Source: Flavobacteriales bacterium
Lineage (GTDB): Bacteria > Bacteroidota > Bacteroidia > Flavobacteriales_F > PHOS-HE28
DNA: 64,000 bases
NCBI GenBank assembly: GCA_016788635.1
Contig: JAEUSU010000007.1
Location: 62,001-126,000 of the forward strand
Reading direction: 5' to 3'
Of this stretch, positions 30,777 through 38,675 are shown in pieces. Both the position numbers and the translations under genes were made by a program. A model generated the notes under the pieces. That model was not told the origin of the DNA. It saw only the letters and a program-made list of their open reading frames with translations, and made no database searches. Each line of letters starts with the position of its first letter. Within the stretch, counting starts at the first letter, position 1.

Positions 30777-31636
30777 AAGGCATCATTCTGGCGGGCGGCT
30801 CAGGCACACGGCTGCACCCGCTCACCCTGGCGGTGAGCAAGCAGCTCATGCCCGTGTTCGACAAGCCCATGATCTACTACCCGCTGAGCACGCTCATGGC
30901 CGCGGGCATCCGCGAGATCCTGCTCATCAGCACCCCGCACGACCTGCCGCACTTCCGCAAGTTGCTCGGCGATGGCCGTGCCATGGGTTGCACCTTCACC
31001 TATGCGGAACAGCAGGTGCCCAATGGTCTGGCGCAGGCCTTTGTGATCGGCCGCGAGCACGTAGGCGAGGAGAAGGTGGCGTTGATCCTGGGGGACAACA
31101 TCTTCCACGGGCGCGGACTGGGCCGCATGCTCAGCACGCACACCGATCCGCAGGGCGGGCTGGTATTCGCCTACCATGTGAGCGACCCCGAACGCTACGG
31201 CGTGGTGGAGTTCGATGCGGAGAACCGCGTGATCAGCATCGAGGAGAAACCCGCGAAGCCCCGCAGCAACTTCGCCGTGCCGGGGCTCTACTTCTACGAC
31301 AACGACGTGCTGGACATCGCCCGCGACCTGAAGCCCAGCGCACGCGGCGAGTACGAGATCACCGATGTGAACCGCGAGTACCTGCGCCAGGGCCGCCTGC
31401 GCGTGGAGATCCTGGACCGCGGCACCGCCTGGCTGGACACCGGCACCTTCCACTCGCTGATGCAGGCCGGCAACTTCGTGCAGGTGATCCAGGAGCGGCA
31501 GGGCCTGCGCATCGGCTGCATCGAGGAGGTGGCCTGGAAGAAAGGCTGGATCACCGACGAACAATTGGAGGCCCTTGCACGTCCCCTGCTGAAGAGCGGC
31601 TATGGCGAGTACCTGCTGACGCTGCTCCGCAGCTGA
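30773..31636 (+). CDS. rfbA: Glucose-1-phosphate thymidylyltransferase
   Basis: A 287-residue nucleotidyltransferase that makes dTDP-glucose from dTTP and glucose-1-phosphate, feeding RfbB. The signature [13 protein letters not shown] is at the N-terminus, with [25 protein letters not shown] and [11 protein letters not shown] as further family motifs. Length matches RfbA/RmlA. The ATG overlaps the MMPL stop by four bases and the next gene begins three bases after its stop, so it sits in a compact operon well away from rfbB (1956). Confidence 0.97.
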   Translation: MKGIILAGGSGTRLHPLTLAVSKQLMPVFDKPMIYYPLSTLMAAGIREILLISTPHDLPHFRKLLGDGRAMGCTFTYAEQQVPNGLAQAFVIGREHVGEEKVALILGDNIFHGRGLGRMLSTHTDPQGGLVFAYHVSDPERYGVVEFDAENRVISIEEKPAKPRSNFAVPGLYFYDNDVLDIARDLKPSARGEYEITDVNREYLRQGRLRVEILDRGTAWLDTGTFHSLMQAGNFVQVIQERQGLRIGCIEEVAWKKGWITDEQLEALARPLLKSGYGEYLLTLLRS

Positions 31637-31639
31637 GCC

Positions 31640-32593
31640 ATGTCCACCTTCGAGGAATTGCGCACCGCCGTGGAAGCCCGCATCGCCGCGTGGTGCGCGG
31701 CACAGCCCACGGACGGCTTGCATGCGCCAATGATCTACCTCATGCGCCTGCCCGCCAAACGCGTACGCCCGGTGGCCGTGCTCATGGGCTGCGAGCTTTT
31801 CGGTGGCCGCGCGGCGGATGCGCTCGATGAAGCGCTCGGCATCGAGCTCTTCCACAACTTCACGCTGATGCACGATGACATCATGGACGCGGCGCCCCTG
31901 CGGCGCGGACGGCCCACGGTGCACGAGCGTTGGAACGTGAACACCGCCATCCTCAGCGGCGATGCCATGTTCGTGCATGCGGGCATGCTGCTCGCTCGGC
32001 GTCCGCAGGTGCTGCAACGCTTCCACCACCATGCCCTGGGTGTCTGTCAGGGCCAGCAGCTGGACATGGATTTCGAGAAGCGGGGCAGCGTGCGCGCAGA
32101 GGAGTATGTGGAGATGATCCGCCTGAAGACCGCCGTGCTGCTGGCCTGTGCCCTGGAGGCGGGTGCCTTGGTGGCCGGTGCCGAAGCGGAACAGGTCGAC
32201 CGCATCGGTGCCTTCGGCGAGCACCTGGGCCTGGCCTTCCAATTGCGCGACGATCTGCTGGATGCCTACGGCGATCCCGCCCTTACCGGCAAGCAACGCG
32301 GTGGCGACCTGCGCGCGGGCAAGAAGACCTACCTGCTGATCCGTGGCCTGGAACTGAGCCGTGCCCATGACCGCACCGAACTTCAGGAAGAATTGCAGCG
32401 CCCGGCCCTGGACCGTGACGTGTCGCGCATGACCGCCGTGTTGGAAGCGTTGGGTGTGCGCGGGGAAGCGGAGGCCGCTGTGCGCATGCACGATGCGGCT
32501 GCACGCGAACTCCTGGATGCTCTACCTGTGCCGGAGGAGCGCAAGCGCCCCCTGCGCGACCTGGCGGATGCCTTGTTGGAGCGGGTGAGTTGA
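31640..32593 (+). CDS. Polyprenyl synthetase family protein (trans-isoprenyl diphosphate synthase)
   Basis: A 317-residue all-helical enzyme that condenses isopentenyl diphosphate onto allylic diphosphates. The first aspartate-rich motif is HDDIMDAAPLRRGRPT and the second FQLRDDLLDAYGDP. Chain length (geranylgeranyl, octaprenyl or other) cannot be stated safely. A product such as undecaprenyl-type or menaquinone side-chain precursor is plausible. The 3' end (32387-32593) is duplicated 3.76 kb downstream at 36147-36353, beyond an island carrying an IS630 element and pseudogenes. Confidence 0.93.
   Translation: MSTFEELRTAVEARIAAWCAAQPTDGLHAPMIYLMRLPAKRVRPVAVLMGCELFGGRAADALDEALGIELFHNFTLMHDDIMDAAPLRRGRPTVHERWNVNTAILSGDAMFVHAGMLLARRPQVLQRFHHHALGVCQGQQLDMDFEKRGSVRAEEYVEMIRLKTAVLLACALEAGALVAGAEAEQVDRIGAFGEHLGLAFQLRDDLLDAYGDPALTGKQRGGDLRAGKKTYLLIRGLELSRAHDRTELQEELQRPALDRDVSRMTAVLEALGVRGEAEAAVRMHDAAARELLDALPVPEERKRPLRDLADALLERVS
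32387..32593 (+). repeat. 3' end of polyprenyl synthase gene, left copy of a 207-base duplication
   Basis: This segment matches 36147-36353 over its whole length, through the same TGA. Most differences are at third codon positions. Confidence 0.85.
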
Positions 32594-32616
32594 GCAGTTC
32601 GGTTCACTTACAAGGC

Positions 32617-32639
32617 GTCTCCCGACAGATCGGGGAGTC
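32617..32639 (+). terminator. Hairpin after the polyprenyl synthase gene
   Basis: CTCCCGA and TCGGGGAG form a short stem with a CAGA loop, 24 bases after the stop codon. No clear T-run follows, so it may be a repeat rather than a terminator. Confidence 0.4.
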
Positions 32640-32961
32640 TTGCAGTAGTGCTGGGCTTCGGCGTGAATGAAGCCGCTGGAGATGAGAGCGCACCCAATGA
32701 GTGCTGGACGCCTACTTCAGGCCCTTGGGCGTGTATAGGATCAGCGCATTGTGCACAGAAGCCTGGCTCCATATGTTTGGACAAGGCCCCTTTTGACATT
32801 AGGTTCGTCTTGCCCTTGACCACCCGAAAACCTTTCATCATGCTCCACATCACCCTATTCCGCGCCGCTTTCGGCCCGGTTATCAACGGCTGTTGATAAG
32901 GGGGGGGGGTTTGATCTTGGTATTCCTGCACGTGGCTAAGGTGCACGCGCAGAATACATAC
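32640..32961. other. Intergenic region left of the IS630 element
   Basis: No gene is recognised. Short frames on both strands show no family features. A run of ten G residues is at 32900-32909. The 5' part of the T9SS cargo pseudogene to the right of the IS is not recognisable here, so it was probably deleted. Confidence 0.5.
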
Positions 32962-32985
32962 TATTGAGTCGGCCCAAATTGGTTT
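32962..32985 (+). repeat. Left terminal inverted repeat of the IS630 element
   Basis: Begins TATTGAGTCGGCCC, and the first TA is the likely target duplication. It matches the right end at 20 of 24 bases. The transposase stop codon sits directly inside it. Confidence 0.8.
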
Positions 32986-34075
32986 TCATGCAGCGTACTC
33001 CACTTCCGGGTCATGGAAGAGGGATCTGATGAGGGCTCGATCGGCTGTGATAGACTCCAAGTGCTCGTGTGCCACGCGATGCAGCACGGCCTTGTTCCGG
33101 CCTGGTGCTTTGGAGCGAAGTCCGTTCTTGAGATGGCCATTGAGCCGCTCGTCCGGGTTGAGTTCAGGCGCATAGCGCGGCAGGTAGAACACAGCGATGC
33201 GCTTTGCATGGTCTGCCACCCATTGCTTGACCCTTTTGCTGTGATGCGCCCTCAGATTGTCCATGATCACGTAGAGCTTCTTGCGCTTGCCCTTGATCAG
33301 CGTTTGCAGGAAGGAGAGCAATTGGTCGATCCCGAAGTTGCCGTCTATGATCTCCCAGCAAGCTTCTCCCTTGTTGGTGACCGTTGAGATCATCGAGAGT
33401 TTGGACCGCGAGCCTGGTGCATAGACCACGGGCGTGTGGCCACGCTTGGCATAGCTGCGTCCACGTACGTCGGTGTTCACGATAGCCGTCTCATCCAACC
33501 AGTGTATCTCGGCCTTCTCTTTCCGTGCCGCCTGGGCAATGGCGGGGTACTCCTGCTCCTTCCACTGCTGTATCGCCCGGTCGTTACGCTCGTAGGCTCG
33601 CTTGATCGGCTTCTGCGGTGTGTAGCCCCAGCGTTTCAGGTACTTGCCTACCGCTCGTACACTCAACTGCACCCCGCATTCGCGCTCGATCAGTTGCCCC
33701 ACAGCGCTTCTGTTCCATAGTGCGAAGTCCAGCTTCAACTGCTCAGGACGCTTCTCGTTGATCATCCGCCTCACCCGCAACTCCTGCTGCACTTCCAGCA
33801 TGCGGCCTTGGCCTTTGCGGCGACCCACTTGGCGATACTTCAGCGCTCTCCAGCCACCTTGCGCGTACAGGTCGATCGCCACGCGCACCGTGGGCCAGGT
33901 CAGTCCGGTGAGTTCGGCGATCTCCATGGGGCCTTTGCCATTCAAATGCAATCGAACGACCTGCTTGCGTCTCTCGTGCTTTACTTCCAAACTGTCCTTG
34001 CGCGCGTCATGCTTCTTCATGACGCGAACCAACGAATCCCCCACCCAGGATCCAAACGAATTCGGGCCGGATCAA
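32964..34075 (-). mobile_element. IS630-family insertion sequence
   Basis: About 1.1 kb with one transposase gene and inverted ends that match at 20 of 24 positions (32962-32985 and 34054-34077). Both ends are flanked by TA, the dinucleotide that IS630/Tc1-mariner elements duplicate on insertion. It cuts the 5' side of a T9SS cargo gene whose remnant starts at 34078. Confidence 0.85.
32986..34020 (-). CDS. IS630-family transposase (DDE superfamily)
   Basis: A 344-residue transposase. An N-terminal helix-turn-helix (about residues 20-60, with MEIAELTGLTWPTVR) is followed by a DDE catalytic domain: WLDETAI, VIMDNLRAHHS and LPRYAPELNPDERLNGHLK supply the Asp, Asp and Glu/Asp. These are the standard IS630 motifs. 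The frame is complete and undisrupted, so the element could still move. ATG 34020 is the probable start; an upstream GTG/ATG to 34044 would give only eight more residues. Confidence 0.93.
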   Translation of the reverse strand: MKKHDARKDSLEVKHERRKQVVRLHLNGKGPMEIAELTGLTWPTVRVAIDLYAQGGWRALKYRQVGRRKGQGRMLEVQQELRVRRMINEKRPEQLKLDFALWNRSAVGQLIERECGVQLSVRAVGKYLKRWGYTPQKPIKRAYERNDRAIQQWKEQEYPAIAQAARKEKAEIHWLDETAIVNTDVRGRSYAKRGHTPVVYAPGSRSKLSMISTVTNKGEACWEIIDGNFGIDQLLSFLQTLIKGKRKKLYVIMDNLRAHHSKRVKQWVADHAKRIAVFYLPRYAPELNPDERLNGHLKNGLRSKAPGRNKAVLHRVAHEHLESITADRALIRSLFHDPEVEYAA

Positions 34076-34077
34076 TA
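34054..34077 (-). repeat. Right terminal inverted repeat of the IS630 element
   Basis: Read in reverse it begins TATTGATCCGGCCC. It differs from the left end at four of 24 positions and is followed by the truncated T9SS cargo frame. Confidence 0.8.
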
Positions 34078-35193
34078 GGGCCAGTGAATGAGGCGTGGTA
34101 TCGCCGCTCGGGCAAACGCGCATTGGATGGCGGCTACTTGATCTGCGGTGAGACCAATGCAGTGGGTATGATCGATGCCTTCCTGATCAAGACGGACAGC
34201 CTGGGCAATGAAGAATGGCTACAAACGTATGGTTCGCTCGATCGGCGTGAGGGGGTGATCTCTGTGGATCTGGTGCCAGGTGGGGGGCATTTTCTCGGTG
34301 GACGCAAGGAAGGAGCTCCTGGCAGCTACGACCAATGGATCCAACGATTGGACAGTATGGGCGATCTGATATGGGAGAACACATATGGTATAATATACAA
34401 TGACCCCTCTGGAGCACACTTGCAGACCTTGGCAGACGGCAACTGTGTGTTTGCCAGCGCATGAGGCACGGTTACAGCCAACTACTTTAGTTATTGTTTG
34501 GTGAAGGTGGATCCGAATGGATCGGTGATCTGGTCTCAGACCTATGATCAGCCAGTGTTCAATTCTGGGTTGTTCGCAGTAAAGGAGATCTGGCCGGGTG
34601 GCGACCTGATCGCAGTTGGCCGCAAGTACTTTGGCTCTTGCAATAATGTTCTCTTACTCCGCACGAACTCGAATGGCGACAGTCTTTGGATGAGGACATA
34701 TGCGTATTCGGATAGTTTGATGACCGATGGAAGAGGAAGTCTGTGGGATGTGGTGCCCAGCTTTGATGGTGGCTTTGTGGCCGTAGGCACAGCCTATAGT
34801 GCTTGTACTGGGAGCACCCCGCCCGGCTACACACAGGATGTATGGGTGGTGAAAGTGGACAGCATGGGCTGCCTGGTGCCCGGCTGCCACATTGTTACGG
34901 ATATGACCACGCAGATCACCAACCACCGCGATGCTTTGCACGTGTGGCCGAACCCGGTAAGCGAAACGCTCTACCTCAGCTGGCAACTACCGGATGCGCT
35001 GCAATGGGGGAAGAGTTGTCAGTTGTCGGTCGTCAGTGCGGCGGGCAAGTTGGTGCGCACGGAGAGGATCAGTCTGGTGCAGGAGCAATTCCAACTCGAT
35101 GTCCACGACCTGTCGCCGGGCTTGTACCACCTGCACCTGGTAAGCGATGGCGTGTGGGTAACGGGCGGTAAGTTCGTGGTTTCCCCGCCGTAG
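34078..35193 (+). pseudogene. T9SS-secreted repeat protein, 5' end lost at the IS and with an internal stop
   Basis: The frame enters from the IS edge without a start codon and encodes repeats of the type ALDGGYLICGETN ... DAFLIKTDSLGNEEWLQTYG, seen in long Bacteroidota T9SS cargo. A TGA at 34462-34464 interrupts it; the same frame continues through GTVTANYFSYCLVKVD and on to a type A sorting tail (LHVWPNPVSETLYLSW, then PGLYHLHLVSDGVW). The two halves are therefore one gene broken by a nonsense change. With the 5' end also missing it cannot give a secreted product. The 34498 GTG that opens the second half is not a real start. Confidence 0.85.
35101..35180 (+). repeat. T9SS tail segment, first copy of an 80-base direct repeat
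   Basis: This piece of the sorting-domain code recurs at 35872-35951 with a single mismatch, on the far side of the toxin-antitoxin genes. Confidence 0.9.
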
Positions 35194-35247
35194 CCTTGAA
35201 GGCGTAGGTGGGGTGGAATAGCGTCTTGGCTACCCAGCACAAGGACG

Positions 35248-35255
35248 TAACTTGC
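35248..35255 (+). promoter_or_regulatory. Possible -7 element, TAACTTGC
   Basis: TAACTTGC ends 17 bases before the antitoxin ATG at 35273. It resembles the other elements in the window. Confidence 0.35.
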
Positions 35256-35272
35256 GCGAAAGTGCTTGCACC

Positions 35273-35500
35273 ATGAAGGCCTTGGAATTACGCACCGAGT
35301 TGAAACGGCTGATCGAGAAGGAAAAGGACGAGAGCCTGCTCGCCTACGCATTGCGCTTCTTCAAGCGGGCCGATCAAGAGGAGTTGTGGAAAGCGAAGCT
35401 CTCCAGCCGGGCCGACAAGGCCGAGGCGGACTTCGCGGCCGGGCGCACGCACACCCACGGGGAGGTGGTCGCTCACTTCAAAGCGAAGCGGAGGAAGTGA
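35273..35500 (+). CDS. Probable antitoxin of a ParE/RelE-type system
   Basis: A 75-residue, highly charged, mostly helical protein. Its last codons overlap the start of a ParE-like frame in a GTGA arrangement, the usual antitoxin-then-toxin order. The C-terminal THGEVVAHFKAKRRK is like that of short Bacteroidota antitoxins that bind their toxin through the C-terminal region. No clear DNA-binding domain is seen. The frame is intact, unlike the toxin. Start ATG 35273 is preferred to 35252 because the extra seven residues have no support. Confidence 0.65.
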   Translation: MKALELRTELKRLIEKEKDESLLAYALRFFKRADQEELWKAKLSSRADKAEADFAAGRTHTHGEVVAHFKAKRRK

Positions 35501-35796
35501 AGGTCGTTTGGTCCCGGTATGCATTGGACCGGTTGGAGGAGATCCACACCTACCTCGTTCGGGAGGCTGGTGAACGTGTAGCTGACCGCACCATTGCGAA
35601 CGTGCTTGACGCAGTTGCATTGCTCACCCAGTTCCCGCTTGGCGGGCAAGTGGAGCCATGGTTGGAACACATGGGGCTTGGCCATCGCCGTGCGGTCGTG
35701 GGGCACTACAAGGTGATCTACCGGATCTAGGAACAGGAGATCCGCATCGCCGACGTGTTCGACTCACGACAGGACCCGAGAAAGTTGAAGGGGTAG
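35497..35796 (+). pseudogene. ParE/RelE-type toxin interrupted by a premature stop
   Basis: The frame from GTG 35497 gives VWSRYALDRLEEIHTYL and then VGHYKVIYRI, typical of ParE-fold toxins, but meets a TAG at 35728-35730. In the same frame the code continues EQEIRIADVFDSRQDPRKLKG to a second stop at 35794-35796, and this is the conserved last strand and tail of ParE/RelE toxins. The full-length product would be 99 residues; the present one stops after 77. Losing the last strand normally abolishes activity in this family, so the toxin is probably dead while the antitoxin frame is whole. Confidence 0.75.
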
Positions 35797-35871
35797 ACGA
35801 AGAGGACCTGCGATTTTTTCCTGGCGTTCAGTGAACCATGTTCGGTCGCAGGTTGCGATACCGTTCACAAC

Positions 35872-35957
35872 GTCCACGACCTGTCGCCGGGCTTGTACCA
35901 CCTGCACCTGGTAAGCGATGGCGTGTGGTTAACGGGCGGTAAGTTCGTGGTGGAGTA
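35872..35957 (+). pseudogene. Detached copy of a T9SS sorting-tail fragment
   Basis: 35872-35951 repeats 35101-35180 with one mismatch and then reads on to GTGGAGTAA, a different last codon and stop from the first copy. Only about 28 codons exist, with no start. It looks like the end of a second cargo gene, or a copy left by recombination. Confidence 0.75.
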
Positions 35958-36000
35958 ACCCCTAACGTCTTCGCGAGGATCGGCGAGTCTTCGAGCCGGC

Positions 36001-36039
36001 CGAAGCGATCCACAACGACCGGAGAAATGGATCGCTTCG
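36001..36039. repeat. Inverted repeat, 12-base perfect arms
   Basis: CGAAGCGATCCA (36001-36012) and TGGATCGCTTCG (36028-36039) form a perfect 12-base stem with a 15-base loop. This GGATCGCTTCG element, with GCTCGCGATGACGG further on at 36129-36142, resembles widespread short palindromic repeats of Bacteroidota. Confidence 0.65.
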
Positions 36040-36146
36040 CACTGCGCCGTAGCGGCAACGCGAAGGCGCAGTCGGGGTGCCGATCCGGATATTTCGGTGT
36101 TGGCACACCCCTGACGACCGGCAGGCGGGCTCGCGATGACGGAAAC

Positions 36147-36353
36147 GAAGAACTTCAACGACCTTCAGTTGACCGTGACGTATCACGTATGACCGCCGTG
36201 TTGGAAACGTTGGGTGTGCGCGAGCAAGCGGAAGCCGCAGTGCGCATGCACGATGCGGCTGCGCGCGAACTCCTGGATGCCCTACCTGTGCCAGAGGAGC
36301 GGAAGCGCCCCCTGCGTGACCTGGCGGATGCCTTGTTGGAGCGGGTGAGTTGA
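36147..36353 (+). pseudogene. Orphan 3' end of a polyprenyl synthase gene
   Basis: It encodes the last 68 codons of a prenyl synthase, from EELQRP to the same TGA as the intact gene at 31640-32593. Over the last 183 bases I count about 13 differences, nearly all at third codon positions and changing only three residues; the first 24 bases are more diverged. No start exists and the sequence before it is unrelated, so it is a fragment. The pattern of silent changes indicates that it diverged while still under selection for protein function. Confidence 0.85.
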
Positions 36354-36465
36354 GGGTGTTAGAATGGGCGGGTCGTGCCGATCGCACTAAGAATCCCGCG
36401 GCCCGATGATCGGATCTTCATTGCATACGAAACGGCCAGCAGGGTCTTCATCACCATTGGCCGGA

Positions 36466-37386
36466 CTAATTGACCACGAGTCGGCTCGTGGCCAGCCCCA
36501 TGCCGTTCCTGTCGCGAAGGAGGACCGTGTACGTGCCGATCGCGATGTTCGGAATTTGGAGGCTGCGCGGCTTAGCGCCCAACATGACCCTGGCCGCGAC
36601 CATGCCAAGGGAGTTGATGAGTTCAGCCTCCACAGCTTCCTTGGTCACGCCCTCCAGACCAAGAGAGATCGTCGCACCCGCATAGGTGAGGTTTGGGAAC
36701 AATGAGAATTCAGCCATACTGCCGATCTCGGTCATTCCGCTGCCTTCACAATCACCATAGATGACGATCAGCACGGGCCATTTGTAAGGCTCGGGCGCTT
36801 CGGAACTGTGGAAAGCCAATCCCCGGCTCAGCGCTTCAGTCACCAACCTGATCTCGAACCCATGGCTATTCACTGGGTCATTCACCATATCCTGAGCCAG
36901 CGCGGTCACATCAACATTCAGATAGTTCTGGGTCACATAGGTGCTCTGAGCGAGCAGTACTTCATTCGTGTTTGAGGTGCTCGGTTGCGTGTTCCAGGTA
37001 ACGGTCGAGGCGTTCCAGGCACCTGTGATCCGCCTCAGCGTACACGCGTTCTGTCCCACATTGCCCACACTGGTGACCAGGCCGGTTGCAGCGAAGGGCC
37101 CGATCCCAGTGAGATGCAGGTATGCGGCAATCACGTTGGATCCGGCTGGGATGGCGGAAAGGTCGAACTGCATCAGACCGCGTCCGTAGTTGACACCTCC
37201 TGAAGTGCCTGGTTGATAGAACCCTGAATAGTGGATGGAGGAGTTGTAGTTCGTGTTCGCCGTGGGATAGCCATCGTGGTAACCGATGGAGGCATCACCC
37301 GATGGAGTGGCGATCAGTGTGTTGACGGTTTGCCCAATGGTGGGAGGAGTGAGTGTGACGAGCAGGATCGTGATCAATGCTTTCAT
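36466..37386 (-). CDS. Secreted DNRLRE-domain protein with T9SS-like tail
   Basis: A 306-residue secreted protein. The signal peptide is about 1-19 (ending PTIGQ) when started at ATG 37386. The next 200 residues have the DNRLRE pattern: DASIGYHDGYPTANTNY, a LMQFDLSAIPAGSNVIAAYLHL core and WNTQPSTS, followed by DVTALAQDMVNDP, typical of carbohydrate-active or adhesive secreted proteins. The C-terminal 80 residues (FSLFPNLTYAGATISLGL ... GTYTVLLRDRNGM) look like a variant of the T9SS type A tail. It is convergent with the accessory island. Upstream ATGs at 37395 and 37443 are less likely. Confidence 0.82.
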   Translation of the reverse strand: MKALITILLVTLTPPTIGQTVNTLIATPSGDASIGYHDGYPTANTNYNSSIHYSGFYQPGTSGGVNYGRGLMQFDLSAIPAGSNVIAAYLHLTGIGPFAATGLVTSVGNVGQNACTLRRITGAWNASTVTWNTQPSTSNTNEVLLAQSTYVTQNYLNVDVTALAQDMVNDPVNSHGFEIRLVTEALSRGLAFHSSEAPEPYKWPVLIVIYGDCEGSGMTEIGSMAEFSLFPNLTYAGATISLGLEGVTKEAVEAELINSLGMVAARVMLGAKPRSLQIPNIAIGTYTVLLRDRNGMGLATSRLVVN

Positions 37387-37496
37387 ATCTCCCATGGTGT
37401 TGGTTGAACAAAATATGGTCGCGCCAGGCATTTTGATCTCCACAACCTGTCATCTGGGCAAGGCCAAGTGCAAAGTCGCAACGACGGTAGTGGACG

Positions 37497-38402
37497 TCAT
37501 CGCTTCAGCAGATCCGCCAACGCCGGCTCCAGCGCATCATGCCGGAACTGGAATCCGGTGCTGCGCAGGCGAGAGCTGCCTACGCGGCTGCCATCCAGAA
37601 GCAGGGCGGCCATTTCGCCCAACGCGGCGCGCAAGGCCCAGGCAGGTGCGTTCGGTAAGAGGAAGGGGCGGTGCAGCACGCGCGCCATGGTACGCATGAA
37701 CGCGGCGTTGGTCACATGCTCCGCAGCGCACACATGGTACACGCCGCTCATGGTTTCATCCGTGAGGGCCTTCATGTAGGCGGCCACCAGGTCATCGATG
37801 TGCACCCAGGGCATCCATTGGCGGCCATGGCCCAATGCGGCCCCCAAGCCGTACCGCACCGGCAGGGCCAGCTTCGGCAAGGCGCCCCCCTCACGGGCCA
37901 GCACAATGGGCGTGCGCAGTTTCACCACCCGGCAGCGCGCGCTCCACTCATCCACCGCGCGCTCCCAGGCCACGCTGATGCGGGCGATGGTGTCGGCGCC
38001 GGGCGGATCGTCCTCGGTGAACACATGATCGGTGGTGACCGCACCGAAGTAGTTGGCGCCGGCCGAACTGATGAAGCTCTTCGGGGTGACCCCGCGCCGC
38101 TTGGCCGTGCGCAGCAGGAGCAACGCATTGGCGGCGCGGCTGTCCGTTAGTTCCTTGATGCGGTCGGGGTTCCAACGGCGGTCCGCGATGCCGGCCCCGG
38201 CCAGGTGCACAATGTGGTCCACGCCTTCCAAGGCACCCTCTTCCACGCGCCCGTGGTACAGGTCCCAGGTGTAGGTACGCACACCATCTCGGTTGCCGGC
38301 GCGACGACCCAGATGGGCCACTTCATGGCCGGCGGTGCGCAGGGCACGCGTCAGGTGCCCGCCGATGAGGCCGGAGCCTCCGGTGATGAGGATGCGGGTC
38401 AT
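37497..38402 (-). CDS. TIGR01777-family NAD(P)-dependent epimerase (YfcH/SDR39U1-like)
   Basis: A 301-residue short-chain dehydrogenase relative. The N-terminal ITGGSGLIGGHLTRAL motif, HLAGAGIADRRWN, SSAGANYFG and PWVHIDDLVAAYMKAL are the hallmarks of TIGR01777 (YfcH, SULA homologues). Length is normal. The catalytic role is unproven in any member, although related proteins bind NADPH. A small membrane protein gene lies four bases upstream on the same strand. Confidence 0.92.
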   Translation of the reverse strand: MTRILITGGSGLIGGHLTRALRTAGHEVAHLGRRAGNRDGVRTYTWDLYHGRVEEGALEGVDHIVHLAGAGIADRRWNPDRIKELTDSRAANALLLLRTAKRRGVTPKSFISSAGANYFGAVTTDHVFTEDDPPGADTIARISVAWERAVDEWSARCRVVKLRTPIVLAREGGALPKLALPVRYGLGAALGHGRQWMPWVHIDDLVAAYMKALTDETMSGVYHVCAAEHVTNAAFMRTMARVLHRPFLLPNAPAWALRAALGEMAALLLDGSRVGSSRLRSTGFQFRHDALEPALADLLKR

Positions 38403-38406
38403 GCGA

Positions 38407-38634
38407 TCAGTCGCGGTCGGGACGGTCGAGGTAGTCCCAGTCGTGTCCCGGCTTCAGATCGGGCACGGAGGCAGAGCGGTCCGTGAGCACACGGTAAACC
38501 AGCAGGAGCACGATCAACGGGCCCAGGAGCAGAAGGGCGGCGCCAAGGTACACCGGGCCTTCAGCGAGCGCAACAGCCACGTTCACCAAGGCCACCCAAG
38601 TGGCATAATGCACCATGCATGGCAGGCTGTCCAT
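38407..38634 (-). CDS. Small membrane protein
   Basis: A 75-residue protein with a hydrophobic segment pair (about residues 12-47, with VALVNVAVALAEGPVYLGAALLLL split by a polar turn) and an acidic C-terminus ending DWDYLDRPDRD. The next ATG in frame is at 38616. Its stop is four bases ahead of the TIGR01777 gene. I do not recognise the family. Confidence 0.6.
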   Translation of the reverse strand: MDSLPCMVHYATWVALVNVAVALAEGPVYLGAALLLLGPLIVLLLVYRVLTDRSASVPDLKPGHDWDYLDRPDRD

Positions 38635-38675
38635 GCATCCACAACACAGCCTCCCGCCCCCGGGTTCGGCCCCGA

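Noticed and set aside
32608-32946. Open frames on both strands between prenyl synthase and the IS
   Set aside because: No signal peptide, motif or start context that convinces; region has the look of decayed DNA.
34498-35193. Independent gene starting at GTG 34498
   Set aside because: It is the continuation of the upstream T9SS frame after a nonsense codon, with the same frame and repeat type.
36027-36353. Complete 108-codon gene
   Set aside because: Only the second part matches a known gene end; the first part is palindromic repeat sequence, so it is a fragment.
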